NCBI GenBank assembly: GCA_910579325.1
Contig: CAJTTU010000034.1
Coordinates: forward strand, 1-30,788
Direction of reading: 5' to 3'
DNA: 30,788 nucleotides
Origin: an uncultured Lachnospiraceae bacterium
GTDB taxonomy: Bacteria > Bacillota > Clostridia > Lachnospirales > Lachnospiraceae
In this document: one piece after another, positions 16,546-25,045 of the stretch
How positions within the stretch are numbered: the first letter of the stretch is position 1
Layout: each line of letters opens with the position of its first letter
The notes under the pieces: model-generated
Seen by the model: the letters and a program-made list of their open reading frames with translations, nothing else
Databases searched by the model: none
What the model was told of the DNA's origin: nothing
Position numbers and translations under genes: made by a program

Positions 16546-17007
16546 ATGAAGGACGTGGTTTTTGAATGGTATATCCCCTATATTCCCGGAAAGAAACAAC
16601 TGCTGTTAAAGGCAGTAGTCACCTCAGCTGTTCTGGTGTTTCTGTTTGACGCCTTTATCTTCGCTCCGGGCATGATCTATCTGGCCCTGGCGCTGGCCGT
16701 TTTCGGCTTCTTTCTGTTCCGCAGCTGGAAGTTCGAATATGAATATGTCTATGTAAACGGAGATTTCACCATCTCCAAAATCATCCGCAAATCCAAGCGG
16801 AAGGACGTCTATCAGGCAGACCGGCTGCGCTTTGACGACTTTGTGAAAGGCCGCGCGCAGGCTCCGGGAAAAACGGTGAAGGATTTCACCTCCAACCGGG
16901 TTAACGCTCCGGTCTACACCATAAAAACAGCCGAGCATCTAGTTTATATCGAGCCCAGCGAGGATTTTCTGGACGAAATGAGGAAATATTACCGAGGTAT
17001 AACATGA
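16546..17007 (+). CDS. Small membrane protein of unknown function in the sugar operon
   Basis: 153 residues. After a short polar start there are two adjacent hydrophobic segments (about residues 23-60, AVVTSAVLVFLFDAFIF and YLALALAVFGFFLF), then a soluble part with EYEYVYVNGDFTISKIIRKS and a C-terminal YTIKTAEHLVYIEPSEDFL. This layout (two membrane helices followed by an EYEY-VDG-like domain) resembles small uncharacterised Lachnospiraceae proteins such as the DUF6106 group; that link is from memory and unverified. Its stop overlaps the start of the GH13 gene (ATGA), so it is translated together with that enzyme. I cannot assign a function. Confidence 0.7.
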   Translation: MKDVVFEWYIPYIPGKKQLLLKAVVTSAVLVFLFDAFIFAPGMIYLALALAVFGFFLFRSWKFEYEYVYVNGDFTISKIIRKSKRKDVYQADRLRFDDFVKGRAQAPGKTVKDFTSNRVNAPVYTIKTAEHLVYIEPSEDFLDEMRKYYRGIT

Positions 17008-18842
17008 CAAAACAGGAACAATTCAAAAGCCGCCTGGCCCGCCATTATGACGAGCTGAAATGGCTTTACTGCGAACTGTATGAGAGCGGCGAGGCACATT
17101 TTGAAACGTTCTGCGACATGCTGGAAAACCAGTTCGCAAAACGTCCCAGGGCGCTGAAAAAGCTTGACGAAAAACGTCTCGCCCAGCCTGACTGGTACCG
17201 GAAAAACGATATCGCCGGCATGATGATGTACACGGACGCTTTCGCGAAAACCCTGAAGGGAATCCGGGAAAAGTTAGATTATATAGAGGATTGCGGCGTA
17301 AACTGTCTTCATCTGATGCCCCTTTTAGACGCTCCCGACAGGGACAACGACGGCGGCTATGCGGTATCTGATTTCACAAAGGTGAGAAAAGATCTGGGCA
17401 CCATGGAGGATCTTTACGAGCTGGCCGGCGAATGCCATAACAGAGGAATCTGTCTCTGCCTGGATTTCGTTATGAACCATACGTCCCAGGAGCATGAATG
17501 GGCGAGACGGGCAAGAGCCGGGGAAAAGGAATATCAGGATCGGTATTTCTTCTATGACAACTATGATATTCCTTCCCAGTTCGAGCGGACCTGCCCCCAG
17601 GTATTCCCCACCACCGCCCCGGGAAACTTCACCTGGCTGGAGGATGTGGGCAAATTTGTGATGACCACCTTCTATCCCTATCAGTGGGATTTGAATTACC
17701 GGAATCCGGCAGTGCTTTACGCCATGACGGAAAATCTGCTGAACCTGACCAACCAGGGAATTGACATTATCCGGATCGACGCCGTTCCCTATATCTGGAA
17801 GCAGCTGGGAACCAACTGCCGGAATCTCCCTCAGGTTCACAATATCGTCCGTATGCTGCGGATGATCACCGAGATCGTCTGCCCCGGCGTCCTGCTGCTG
17901 GGAGAGGTGGTGATGGAGCCGGTCAAGGTTGTTCCCTACTTCGGAACGGTGGAAAAGCCGGAATGCCATATGCTGTACAATGTGACCACGATGGCCACCA
18001 CCTGGCACACCGTCGCCACAAAAAACGCCTCCCTGCTGAAACGGCAGATGGAGATCATCAGCGGACTGCCAAGAGAATATGTGTTTTTAAACTATCTCCG
18101 ATGCCACGACGACATCGGCTGGGGACTGGAATATGACTGGCTGAAAAACCAGTCGGTCGGCGAGGTTCCCCACAAGCAGTTTTTAAGCAGCTATTTTACC
18201 GGCAGCTACTATGGCTCCCCGGCAAGAGGCGAGCTGTACAACGACGATCCCGCATCGGGAGACGCCAGACTCTGCGGCACCACCGCTTCTCTGTGCGGCG
18301 TAGAGACAGCCGTCGAACAGAAGGACGACGGACAGCTTGACCTGGCTGTCGCCTGCGACCTGATGCTTCACGGCTATATGCTGACCCAGTCCGGTATTCC
18401 CATGCTGTACAGCGGCGACGAGATCGGCCAGCTCAACGATTACGGCTACAAGAGCGACCCCAAAAAAGCCGCCGACTCCCGCTATCTCCACAGAGGCCCA
18501 TTCCTCTGGGAAAACGCCGGCCTGCGTAAAAGTCCCGACACGGTTCAGGGCAGGCTGTTTACCGGCATCACAACCATGCTGGAAATCCGAAAGAACCAGA
18601 ATGTATTTCTAAACACTGCTTCAGTGTCCACCAGGGAAACCTGTGACCCCTGCGTTCTCTGCCTGGTCAGAGAATGGAACGGCGAAAAACTGATCGCCCT
18701 GTTCAATTTCGCCCCGACAGAGCGGACGGCCTGGATCAGCGAAGACGGCATGTACCAGGATCTCCTCTCCCATGAGACCCTGTGCGCAAAGGACGTACAT
18801 ATGCCGCCCTACGCAATCCGGTGGATGCTGCTTGTAAAATAA
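17004..18842 (+). CDS. Amylosucrase-like GH13 enzyme (subfamily 4 type)
   Basis: 612 residues, single GH13 (beta/alpha)8 enzyme with an amylosucrase-type N-terminus. Recognised by NDGGYAVSDF (the Asp that in amylosucrase helps bind sucrose), VMNHTSQEHEWA, and the YERT/FERTCPQVFP-TTAPGNFTW block. Catalytic residues: nucleophile D259 (IIRIDAVPYIWK), acid/base E301 (LLLGEVVME) and D369 (RCHDDIGWG). The arginine in DSRYLHR matches the sucrose-specific partner of that Asp. It should act on sucrose left after galactose removal, by hydrolysis or by transfer of glucose to a glucan. The usual gene in msm operons is a sucrose phosphorylase, so this is a substitution. No signal peptide. Confidence 0.88.
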   Translation: MTKQEQFKSRLARHYDELKWLYCELYESGEAHFETFCDMLENQFAKRPRALKKLDEKRLAQPDWYRKNDIAGMMMYTDAFAKTLKGIREKLDYIEDCGVNCLHLMPLLDAPDRDNDGGYAVSDFTKVRKDLGTMEDLYELAGECHNRGICLCLDFVMNHTSQEHEWARRARAGEKEYQDRYFFYDNYDIPSQFERTCPQVFPTTAPGNFTWLEDVGKFVMTTFYPYQWDLNYRNPAVLYAMTENLLNLTNQGIDIIRIDAVPYIWKQLGTNCRNLPQVHNIVRMLRMITEIVCPGVLLLGEVVMEPVKVVPYFGTVEKPECHMLYNVTTMATTWHTVATKNASLLKRQMEIISGLPREYVFLNYLRCHDDIGWGLEYDWLKNQSVGEVPHKQFLSSYFTGSYYGSPARGELYNDDPASGDARLCGTTASLCGVETAVEQKDDGQLDLAVACDLMLHGYMLTQSGIPMLYSGDEIGQLNDYGYKSDPKKAADSRYLHRGPFLWENAGLRKSPDTVQGRLFTGITTMLEIRKNQNVFLNTASVSTRETCDPCVLCLVREWNGEKLIALFNFAPTERTAWISEDGMYQDLLSHETLCAKDVHMPPYAIRWMLLVK

Positions 18843-18853
18843 AAACAAATAAT

Positions 18854-18872
18854 GCGGAACTCAATTAGGAGG
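18854..18872 (+). promoter_or_regulatory. Shared GCGGAA-type ribosome-binding leader before msmK
   Basis: GCGGAACT, one base, then AATTAGGAGG, with 8 nt to the ATG at 18881. Same leader as before the two permease genes and cas7c. Confidence 0.55.
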
Positions 18873-18880
18873 ATTAATTT

Positions 18881-19993
18881 ATGTCAAGTGTTCAATTAAA
18901 ACATGTATGCAAAAAATATCCCAACGGTTTTGAAGCTGTTCAGGATTTTAACCTGGATATTGAAGATAAGGAATTTATCATTTTCGTAGGCCCCTCCGGC
19001 TGCGGTAAATCCACTACCCTGCGTATGGTGGCAGGTCTTGAGGATATCTCTTCCGGCGAGCTGATCATCGACGGCAAGGTAATGAACGACGTGGAGCCCA
19101 AGGACAGAGATATCGCCATGGTATTCCAGAGCTACGCTCTTTATCCCCATATGAGCGTTTATGACAACATGGCCTTCTCCTTAAAGCTGAAAAAAACGCC
19201 CAAGGATGAAATCGACAAAAAGGTAAGAGAAGCAGCCCGAATTCTTGACCTGGAGCATCTGTTAGACAGAAAGCCCAGAGCCCTCTCTGGCGGCCAGAGA
19301 CAGCGTGTGGCCATGGGCCGTGCCATCGTGAGAAGCCCCAAGGTATTCCTGATGGATGAGCCTCTGTCAAACCTGGACGCCAAGTTAAGAGGCCAGATGC
19401 GTGTGGAGATCTCCAAGCTGCATCAGCGTCTGGGCAGCACCATTATCTACGTAACCCATGACCAGACAGAGGCCATGACGCTGGGTACCAGAATCGTTGT
19501 CATGAAGGACGGCATCGTACAGCAGATCGACACCCCTCAGAACCTGTACGATCATCCCTGCAACAAGTTCGTGGCAGGCTTCATCGGCTCTCCTCAGATG
19601 AATATGATCGAGGCCGACGCCGTGGAAGAAAACGGCGAAGTAATCCTGAAATTCGCCGGACAGCAGATCGTGCTGAACCCCACAAGAGCCAATGCGCTCA
19701 AAGACGGCGGATACATCGGAAAGAAAGTAGTTCTAGGCATCCGTCCCGAAGATATCCACGAGGGTCAGGCCGCTCTGGAAACCTTCGCGAAATCCGCTTT
19801 CGACGCCGAGATCAAAGTATACGAGATGCTGGGCTCCAACACCCTGCTCTACTTCGATATCGCGGAAGCCGGCTGGGTAGCCTCCGTAGACGCAAGAACG
19901 CCTGCAAGAACCGGCGACAAGGTTCGTCTGGCTATGGATACGGAAAAGATTCATATTTTTGATTTTGAGACGGAGAAGACGATTATTGACTGA
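18881..19993 (+). CDS. msmK: MsmK/UgpC-type sugar ABC transporter ATPase
   Basis: 370 residues, the energy-coupling ATPase of carbohydrate ABC importers. Walker A GPSGCGKST (about residue 37), Q-loop MVFQSYALYPHMS, signature LSGGQRQRVAMGR, Walker B VFLMDEPLSNLD and the H-loop THDQTEA are intact. The C-terminal regulatory domain is present (GFIGSPQMNMIEA, LGIRPEDIHE). Many Firmicutes keep one MsmK that serves several importers, so having it inside this operon is not universal. Last gene of the operon: an in-frame GCGGAACT-AGGAGG leader precedes it and a strong terminator follows 40 nt after the stop. Confidence 0.95.
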   Translation: MSSVQLKHVCKKYPNGFEAVQDFNLDIEDKEFIIFVGPSGCGKSTTLRMVAGLEDISSGELIIDGKVMNDVEPKDRDIAMVFQSYALYPHMSVYDNMAFSLKLKKTPKDEIDKKVREAARILDLEHLLDRKPRALSGGQRQRVAMGRAIVRSPKVFLMDEPLSNLDAKLRGQMRVEISKLHQRLGSTIIYVTHDQTEAMTLGTRIVVMKDGIVQQIDTPQNLYDHPCNKFVAGFIGSPQMNMIEADAVEENGEVILKFAGQQIVLNPTRANALKDGGYIGKKVVLGIRPEDIHEGQAALETFAKSAFDAEIKVYEMLGSNTLLYFDIAEAGWVASVDARTPARTGDKVRLAMDTEKIHIFDFETEKTIID

Positions 19994-20033
19994 TGTTGTG
20001 AGTCAGGAATCGATCACATGACTATATATATTT

Positions 20034-20084
20034 AAAGAATCCGGCAAAATGCATCTAATACCAACGCATTTTGCCGGATTCTTT
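20034..20084 (+). terminator. Strong bidirectional terminator after msmK
   Basis: A perfect 19-bp stem: AAAGAATCCGGCAAAATGC (20034-20052) with GCATTTTGCCGGATTCTTT (20066-20084) and a 13-nt loop, followed by a T-rich stretch. On the minus strand it also ends in TTTAAAT and so can serve the convergent ATPase gene. Its core belongs to a repeat family seen also at 22080, 27440 and 29385. Confidence 0.9.
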
Positions 20085-20114
20085 CTTCTTTTTCGTGATT
20101 ATATCTCCAAAACT

Positions 20115-21718
20115 TTATTTCCCTTTACTTTTTGTGATCCGCTCAATAACGCAGGTATGCTTTTTACTTCTCTTATCATAGTTAATCCCCGCCAGCAGCA
20201 GCTCACCCTGATAGTCTTTCAGCGCCGCAACATAACGCCTCTCCTTAATCTGAGCGATGGCCCCTTCCGCGCTCTTATCCCATTTCAGCTCGATCACCGC
20301 CGCCGGTTTGTCTGCGTACAGCTTTCTCGGAACCAGGCAGATATCCGCGAAGCCTTTTCCCGCGGGCAACTCTCTGATAATGGTATAGTATTCTCTCGCG
20401 AAATAAAAGGCCAGATTGATTGTACAGCTGAGGGCGTTTTCATCATTATACTGCAGAATGGATATTTCCTCATAGGCCCGGTCGATGCCTGCCGCCACAG
20501 CTTTTTCATCCATAGCCCACAACGATTCCAGAAGCTTTCCGGAATGCTCCACGGAACGGATCACCTCATACCAGTCCATCGTGCTAATGGCATTCACATA
20601 TTCCTGGGAGACTTCTTTATTCGGAATGGACACCGTTTTATCCAGCCAGTGGTAGCTTAAATAGCCCAGATGCACAAGTAAGGTCAGCACATCGTCCCGG
20701 CCTGTGAAGGTGTCATATCGTTGGAAAAGGTTCCTGTGTTAATCAGTACGCTCTCTCCTGCCAGCATCCTGACAACAGCATCTTTCAGGCCGTCAAAATT
20801 CATTCTGATATAAACTCTCAGCGCCTCATAGGTTTCTGTCTGGTTCCAGTAATTATCAAAAATACCGCTGAGCATGGCATCCACAACAGATTTGGGGCTG
20901 TACATGGAATATGTTTTGGGCACAGTCCCTTCCATTATCATAAGGTCATAGCCGTCATACCAGGCCCGGGTTTCCTCAAAGCTCCTGCCGTATTCCCCGC
21001 AGAGCGCCCGCACCTCCTCCGTAAAACCGAAAAACTTCGCCATTTCCCGTGGATTGGTCATGGAATATTCCGTGAACATATTTAACGCGGAATGGGAGCC
21101 GTATTTTTTGATCGGCAGGATACCTGTCATATAAGCCAGTCCCACATAGTCCTTGTCTTTCAGCCACATGCGCAGAAAATCCAGATATTTTTTCTGCGCG
21201 TCCTGATCCTGCTGGTATTCACGGAGCAGACAGTCCCATTCGTCGATCAGGATTACGAAAGGACGCTGTGTCCTGAAATAAATATCTTTCATCACCTGAA
21301 TCAGATTATTCTCATCCCGCAAACGTACTGCCTGTTCAAATTGCTCCAAAAGATCAAAGCGTACATATTTTTGCAGCATCTCAAGCATTTCATCCACACT
21401 GTACGTAAGACTTAAAAACTCCTGCATATTAATCTTAATCACATCATACCGGTTCAAATGCTCTCGATAAGACGATGCCTGACTGACCTTTAACCGGTCA
21501 AACAACTCCGCCGTATCCTCCCCGCAGCCATAATAGGCCGCCAGCATATCCGCCGCCATCGACTTTCCGAAACGCCTGGGACGGCTGATACACAAGAATT
21601 TTTGCCGTGTATCGACCTTGGCATTGGTCTTTTCAATCAGTCCCGATTTATCTACATAAATATCAGAATTCAGACTTTCCCGAAAGCCCTTATTTCCCGG
21701 ATTCAGATAACTGCCCAT
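20115..21718 (-). pseudogene. AAA-ATPase-like / PD-(D/E)XK protein, broken by a 1-nt frameshift
   Basis: Two reading frames together make a ~534-residue protein of the family with an AAA-ATPase-like N-terminal domain and a PD-(D/E)XK-type C-terminal domain, common in anaerobe genomes with unknown function. N-terminal part: SRPRRFGKSMAADML (Walker A-like) and PFVILIDEWDCL (Walker B). C-terminal part: ADICLVPRK and AAVIELKWD (D...ExK nuclease-like). The frame breaks near 20709-20714: the expected D-M-T-T-F-T-G-R-D-D-V-L reading is restored by adding one base in GATATGAC-ACCTTC. The first part ends at 20684 and the second continues to 20115. It may be a true mutation or an assembly error. The start at 21718 has AGGAGGGG upstream. 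Confidence 0.8.
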
Positions 21719-21859
21719 TGATACCCCTCCTGAACAAACCCTTTTTCGCCGCCTCTGTTTATCTTTGTATCATCAGAGGCCGTTCTTTCACTGACTCTCA
21801 TATCTGATAATGCCTGTGTCAGCAGACATGTCTGTTTGTTCTGTGCGGTTTGTTGCGCA

Positions 21860-21941
21860 CGGTTTGTTTTGTACTCTTTCATATACAATATCACATCCAC
21901 CGGTTTGTTTTGTACTCTTTCATATACAATATCACATCCAC
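21860..21941. repeat. Perfect 41-bp tandem duplication
   Basis: The 41-bp unit starting CGGTTTGTTTTGTACTC occurs twice head to tail (21860-21900 and 21901-21941), followed by a further CGG. It lies in the 524-bp gap between the ATPase gene and argG. No reading frame is supported here; the rest of this gap up to 21994 shows no clear feature. Confidence 0.9.
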
Positions 21942-21994
21942 CGGCTTTTTTCCATACAGAATTACTTTTCCCGCCCTTTCCTGAAAAGAATCTA

Positions 21995-22023
21995 TTGCAA
22001 AATATGCACTTTTATTGTATATT
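21995..22023 (+). promoter_or_regulatory. Promoter of argG with an ArgR-box-like sequence
   Basis: TTGCAA (21995-22000), a 17-nt spacer and TATATT (22018-22023) form a good sigma-A promoter. Between them, 22003-22020 matches the ArgR box pattern (wnTGAATwwwwATTCAnw) at about 14 of 18 positions by eye. Repression of argG by arginine through ArgR/AhrC is the known scheme in Firmicutes, so this is plausible but unproven. Confidence 0.55.
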
Positions 22024-22033
22024 TAATTAGCAT

Positions 22034-22170
22034 GAAACACACATCCAATTTCTGTTGGGTGTGTTTCTCATTACGAAGTATCCGACAAAATGTGCCAATA
22101 CATGCCCATTCGGGCGGGCGGACTTCGGTCGTCAAAGTATACTTTACGAATGGCCCATTGTATCGGATTC
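22034..22170 (+). other. Structured 5' leader of argG with palindromic repeat element
   Basis: A hairpin (GAAACACAC...GTGTGTTTC, 22034-22067) starts a few bases after the predicted transcription start. The 16-mer CATTACGAAGTATCCG follows (22069-22084), then a region with end arms ATCCGACAAAATG and CATTGTATCGGAT (to 22170) that can fold back, with smaller hairpins inside and a 12-bp palindrome AAAGTATACTTT (22134-22145). The same order of hairpin and 16-mer precedes the flavodiiron gene at 27403-27498. Function unknown; either a mobile palindromic repeat or a conserved leader RNA. Confidence 0.6.
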
Positions 22171-22242
22171 CCCGTGGTACATACCCCTATACAGGGAATA
22201 TACTTAAATGATAAACTATTAATTTCAGGAGGAAGTATCATT

Positions 22243-23447
22243 ATGAAAGAAAAAGTAATTCTCGCCTACTCAGGCGGATTGGACACTACGGCTATCATTC
22301 CGTGGTTAAAGGAAAATTATGACTACGACGTGGTATGCTGCTGCATCGACGTGGGACAGGGCAATGAGCTGGACGGCCTGGAGGAACGGGCCAAGGTAGG
22401 CGGCGCCATCAAGCTGTATATCGAGGATGTGGTGGACGAGTTCTGCGACGACTATGTGATGCCCTGCGTACAGGCCGGCACCGTTTATGAAATCTGCTGG
22501 GCACCTCCATGGCCCGTCCCGTGATCGCCAAGCGTCTGGTGGAGATCGCCAGAAAAGAAGGGGCTACCGCCATCTGCCACGGCGCTACCGGAAAAGGGAA
22601 TGATCAGGTGCGTTTCGAGCTGGGCATCAAAGCGCTGGCTCCCGACTTAAAGATTATCGCTCCCTGGAGAACCTGGGATATTTCCTCTCGGGAGGAAGAG
22701 ATCCGTTACTGTGAATCCCACGATATTTACCTGCCCTTCTCCGCCGACAACAGCTACAGCCGGGACAGAAACCTGTGGCATATCAGCCATGAGGGACTGG
22801 AGCTGGAAGACCCCGGCCAGGCGCCGAACTACAGCCACCTGCTGGTGCTGGGCGTAACGCCCCAGGAAGCGCCCGATGAAGGAGAAACCATCAGCATCCA
22901 TTTTGAAAAAGGCGTTCCCACCGCCATCGACGGCGAGGAAATGAAAGTTTCCGACATTATCCGCAAGCTGAACGCACTGGGCGGCAAACACGGCGTCGGC
23001 ATCGTGGATATCGTGGAAAACCGAGTGGTGGGCATGAAGTCCAGAGGCGTGTATGAGACCCCCGGCGGCACGATCCTGATGGAGGCCCATCAGCAGCTGG
23101 AAGAACTGATTCTTGACAAGGATACGATGGCCGCCAAGAAAACCATCGCCATCCAGTTCGCCGACCTGGTATACAGCGGCAAATGGTTTACGCCTCTCAG
23201 GGAAGCGTATCAGGCTTTTATTGAAAAGACCCAGGAATATGTGACCGGCGACGTGAAGCTGATGCTGTATAAGGGCAATATTATCAAGCAGGGCACCAGC
23301 GCTCCTTATTCCTTATACAATGAATCCATCGCCTCTTTCACCACCGGCGACCTGTATGACCATCATGACGCGGAAGGATTTATTAACCTGTTCGGACTGT
23401 CGTTGAAGGTAAGGGCTATGAAAAAAGCTGAGGTAGAAAAGAAATAA
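22243..23447 (+). pseudogene. argG: Argininosuccinate synthase gene broken by a 7-nt deletion
   Basis: ArgG joins citrulline and aspartate, with ATP, in arginine synthesis. The ATG at 22243 follows AGGAGG. The first frame gives KVILAYSGGLDTTAIIPWL (ATP-binding loop) and runs to VQAGTVYE. Then the frame shifts: the second frame continues LLGTSMARPVIAKRLVEIA, KGNDQVRFE, SRDRNLWHISHEGLELEDP and on to the normal end at 23447. The family reads VYENKYLLGTSMARP here, so exactly N, K and the first base of the Tyr codon are missing: seven bases at about 22492-22494. Restoring them gives 403 residues, the usual length. The remaining sequence is well preserved, so the event is recent, or an assembly error. 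Confidence 0.9.
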
Positions 23448-23460
23448 AAGAAAAAATTTT

Positions 23461-23500
23461 CCCGGAGGTTCCGCACAGCAGGCCCTCCGGGATTTTGTTT
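23461..23500 (+). terminator. Terminator of argG
   Basis: Stem CCCGGAGG (23461-23468) with CCTCCGGG (23484-23491), then ATTTTGTTTT, starting 13 nt after the argG stop. The following stretch to 23667 is AT-rich with no supported gene. Confidence 0.85.
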
Positions 23501-23667
23501 TATCCGGTATAAATTCGTTTCATCTATAAATTCATTTCATCTTATGTCTTTTATTTTTCTTACATGATTTTATATGAATCTTACGTATGTTTTGTTCCTC
23601 TTGTCTATTTTCCTTGTCATGTGTCATTCCGTTTCATCCAACGCAATTTCGCCCCTGCCTTACGTCT

Positions 23668-24984
23668 TTAATTAATACTCAGACCGGCGCTCGCGTATCC
23701 CACCACCGTATTCAGCAGCGACACGCCGCTTGCCGACGCGGAAAATACCAGCATCAGCCGGGTCTGGGCCGTTACGGGGATATTCAGTCCTGTCAGAGCG
23801 CCATTTAACAGTGTTCCCACTGACACAACGCCGGAAAATGACGGCGCCAGGTTAATCAGTGTTCCGGCAATCGGGGAGAATACATTATTCGGCGTTGCAG
23901 ACTGATAGATCTGCGCCCTTACCGTAACCGTGGAACCTATTAGAGAAAGCAGCACCGTTGTACTGAAAAATGCGCTGAAGGAAGTAATCATTCCGTCCCG
24001 CGGAACCTGGAACGCAAAGTTAGACAGGGTTCCGCTGGCATTTGTAATGTCAATTGTGGAGCCCAGCACCGTAAGCCCCTGCGCACTGCTTCCAAAACCG
24101 ACAAACGCAGGAAGTCCCGCAAGTCCACCGGCAATCGTCGTCACAGAAACCGGGAGACCCGACGCAAACGGAATAATTGCTCCTGAACCTGCCACACCGG
24201 TGGCGCCAGTTGCTCCGGTTGCCCCTGTTGCTCCATCGGCTCCTGTCGCTCCTGTTGCTCCTGTTGCTCCGTCGGCTCCTGTTGCTCCTGTTGCTCCGTC
24301 GGCTCCTGTCGCTCCTGTTGCCCCTGTCGCTCCTGTTGCTCCATCGGCTCCTGTCGCTCCTGTTGCTCCGGTCGCCCCTGTTGCTCCGTCGGCTCCTGTC
24401 GCCCCGGTTGCTCCTGTCGCCCCTGTTGCTCCGTCAGCTCCTGTTGCCCCGGTTGCTCCCATCGGGCCTTCATCTCCCGGGCATCCTTTCGGACCCTGAG
24501 GGCCGACCGGGCCGGTTACTCCCTGGACACCCTGGGGGCCGGTCACACCCTGAGGGCCAATATCTCCTTTCGGTCCTTCGCAGCCCGGATCTCCTTTCGG
24601 TCCCACGTCGCCGCGAACGCCCTGGACACCCTGTATCCCCTGCGGACCCGCATAGCCTCTCGGACCTGCGCAGCCTCTTGGACCGGTATTTCCCGTAGGG
24701 CCCACCGGACCCGTATTTCCTCTGGGACCTCTTGCGCCCGGAACGCCCGGAACACCCTGGGGACCCACAGGCCCCTGCTCGCCTCGGTCGCCCTTCGGCC
24801 CGGGACAGCCGGTATCCCCTTCTATTCCCTGCGGACCCATGGGACCCTGATCCCCCTTCGGGCCGGCCGGACCACGCTCACAGCAGGGCGGACAGCATTG
24901 ATTCTGACACTGGTTCTGGCATTGATTCTGACAATGATTATAACACTGATTTTGACAACAGCCACATATATTTGATTGATTCAT
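23668..24984 (-). CDS. Collagen-like spore-surface protein with BclB-type C-terminal domain
   Basis: 438 residues from the ATG at 24984 (AAAGGA upstream); a longer in-frame start at 25098 has no ribosome site. Residues 1-37 are cysteine-rich (repeats of NQC/QNQC, then CCPPCCE), which could cross-link the protein into a surface layer. Residues about 38-264 are uninterrupted Gly-X-Y triplets, first GPxGPKGD-type, then GATGATGADGAT repeats rich in Thr, the residue usually glycosylated in BclA-type proteins. The last ~175 residues (GAIIPFASGLPVSVTTIAGG to NTVVGYASAGLSIN) match the C-terminal domain of Bacillus BclB exosporium proteins. There is no signal peptide, as expected for a mother-cell product. 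The predicted promoter has a sigma-K-like -10. Confidence 0.9.
   Translation of the reverse strand: MNQSNICGCCQNQCYNHCQNQCQNQCQNQCCPPCCERGPAGPKGDQGPMGPQGIEGDTGCPGPKGDRGEQGPVGPQGVPGVPGARGPRGNTGPVGPTGNTGPRGCAGPRGYAGPQGIQGVQGVRGDVGPKGDPGCEGPKGDIGPQGVTGPQGVQGVTGPVGPQGPKGCPGDEGPMGATGATGADGATGATGATGATGADGATGATGATGATGADGATGATGATGATGADGATGATGADGATGATGATGADGATGATGATGATGVAGSGAIIPFASGLPVSVTTIAGGLAGLPAFVGFGSSAQGLTVLGSTIDITNASGTLSNFAFQVPRDGMITSFSAFFSTTVLLSLIGSTVTVRAQIYQSATPNNVFSPIAGTLINLAPSFSGVVSVGTLLNGALTGLNIPVTAQTRLMLVFSASASGVSLLNTVVGYASAGLSIN
24195..24465. repeat. GCTCCTGTT-type tandem repeats encoding Gly-Ala-Thr/Asp triplets
   Basis: About 270 bp built from 9-bp units (on the plus strand GCTCC-(T/G)GT-T/C and GCTCC-(A/G)TC-GG-type), encoding GAT and GAD triplets of the collagen-like protein. 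Perfect local repeats make expansion or contraction by slippage likely, which would change the stalk length without changing the frame. Confidence 0.85.
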
Positions 24985-25045
24985 CCAAAATCCATCCTTT
25001 CTTTTTGATAGAAAAGCTACTTTAAAAGTACCTTTTTCTACAAAT

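Noticed and set aside
22034..22242. A T-box or known riboswitch in the argG leader
   Set aside because: No T-box bulge sequence, specifier loop or antiterminator is recognisable, and the elements are shared with the unrelated flavodiiron leader.
23930..24499. A plus-strand frame encoding PVAPVAP-type repeats
   Set aside because: It is the complement of the GAT-repeat part of the collagen-like gene. The Gly-X-Y frame has a start, ribosome site and a BclB-like domain; this one has none.
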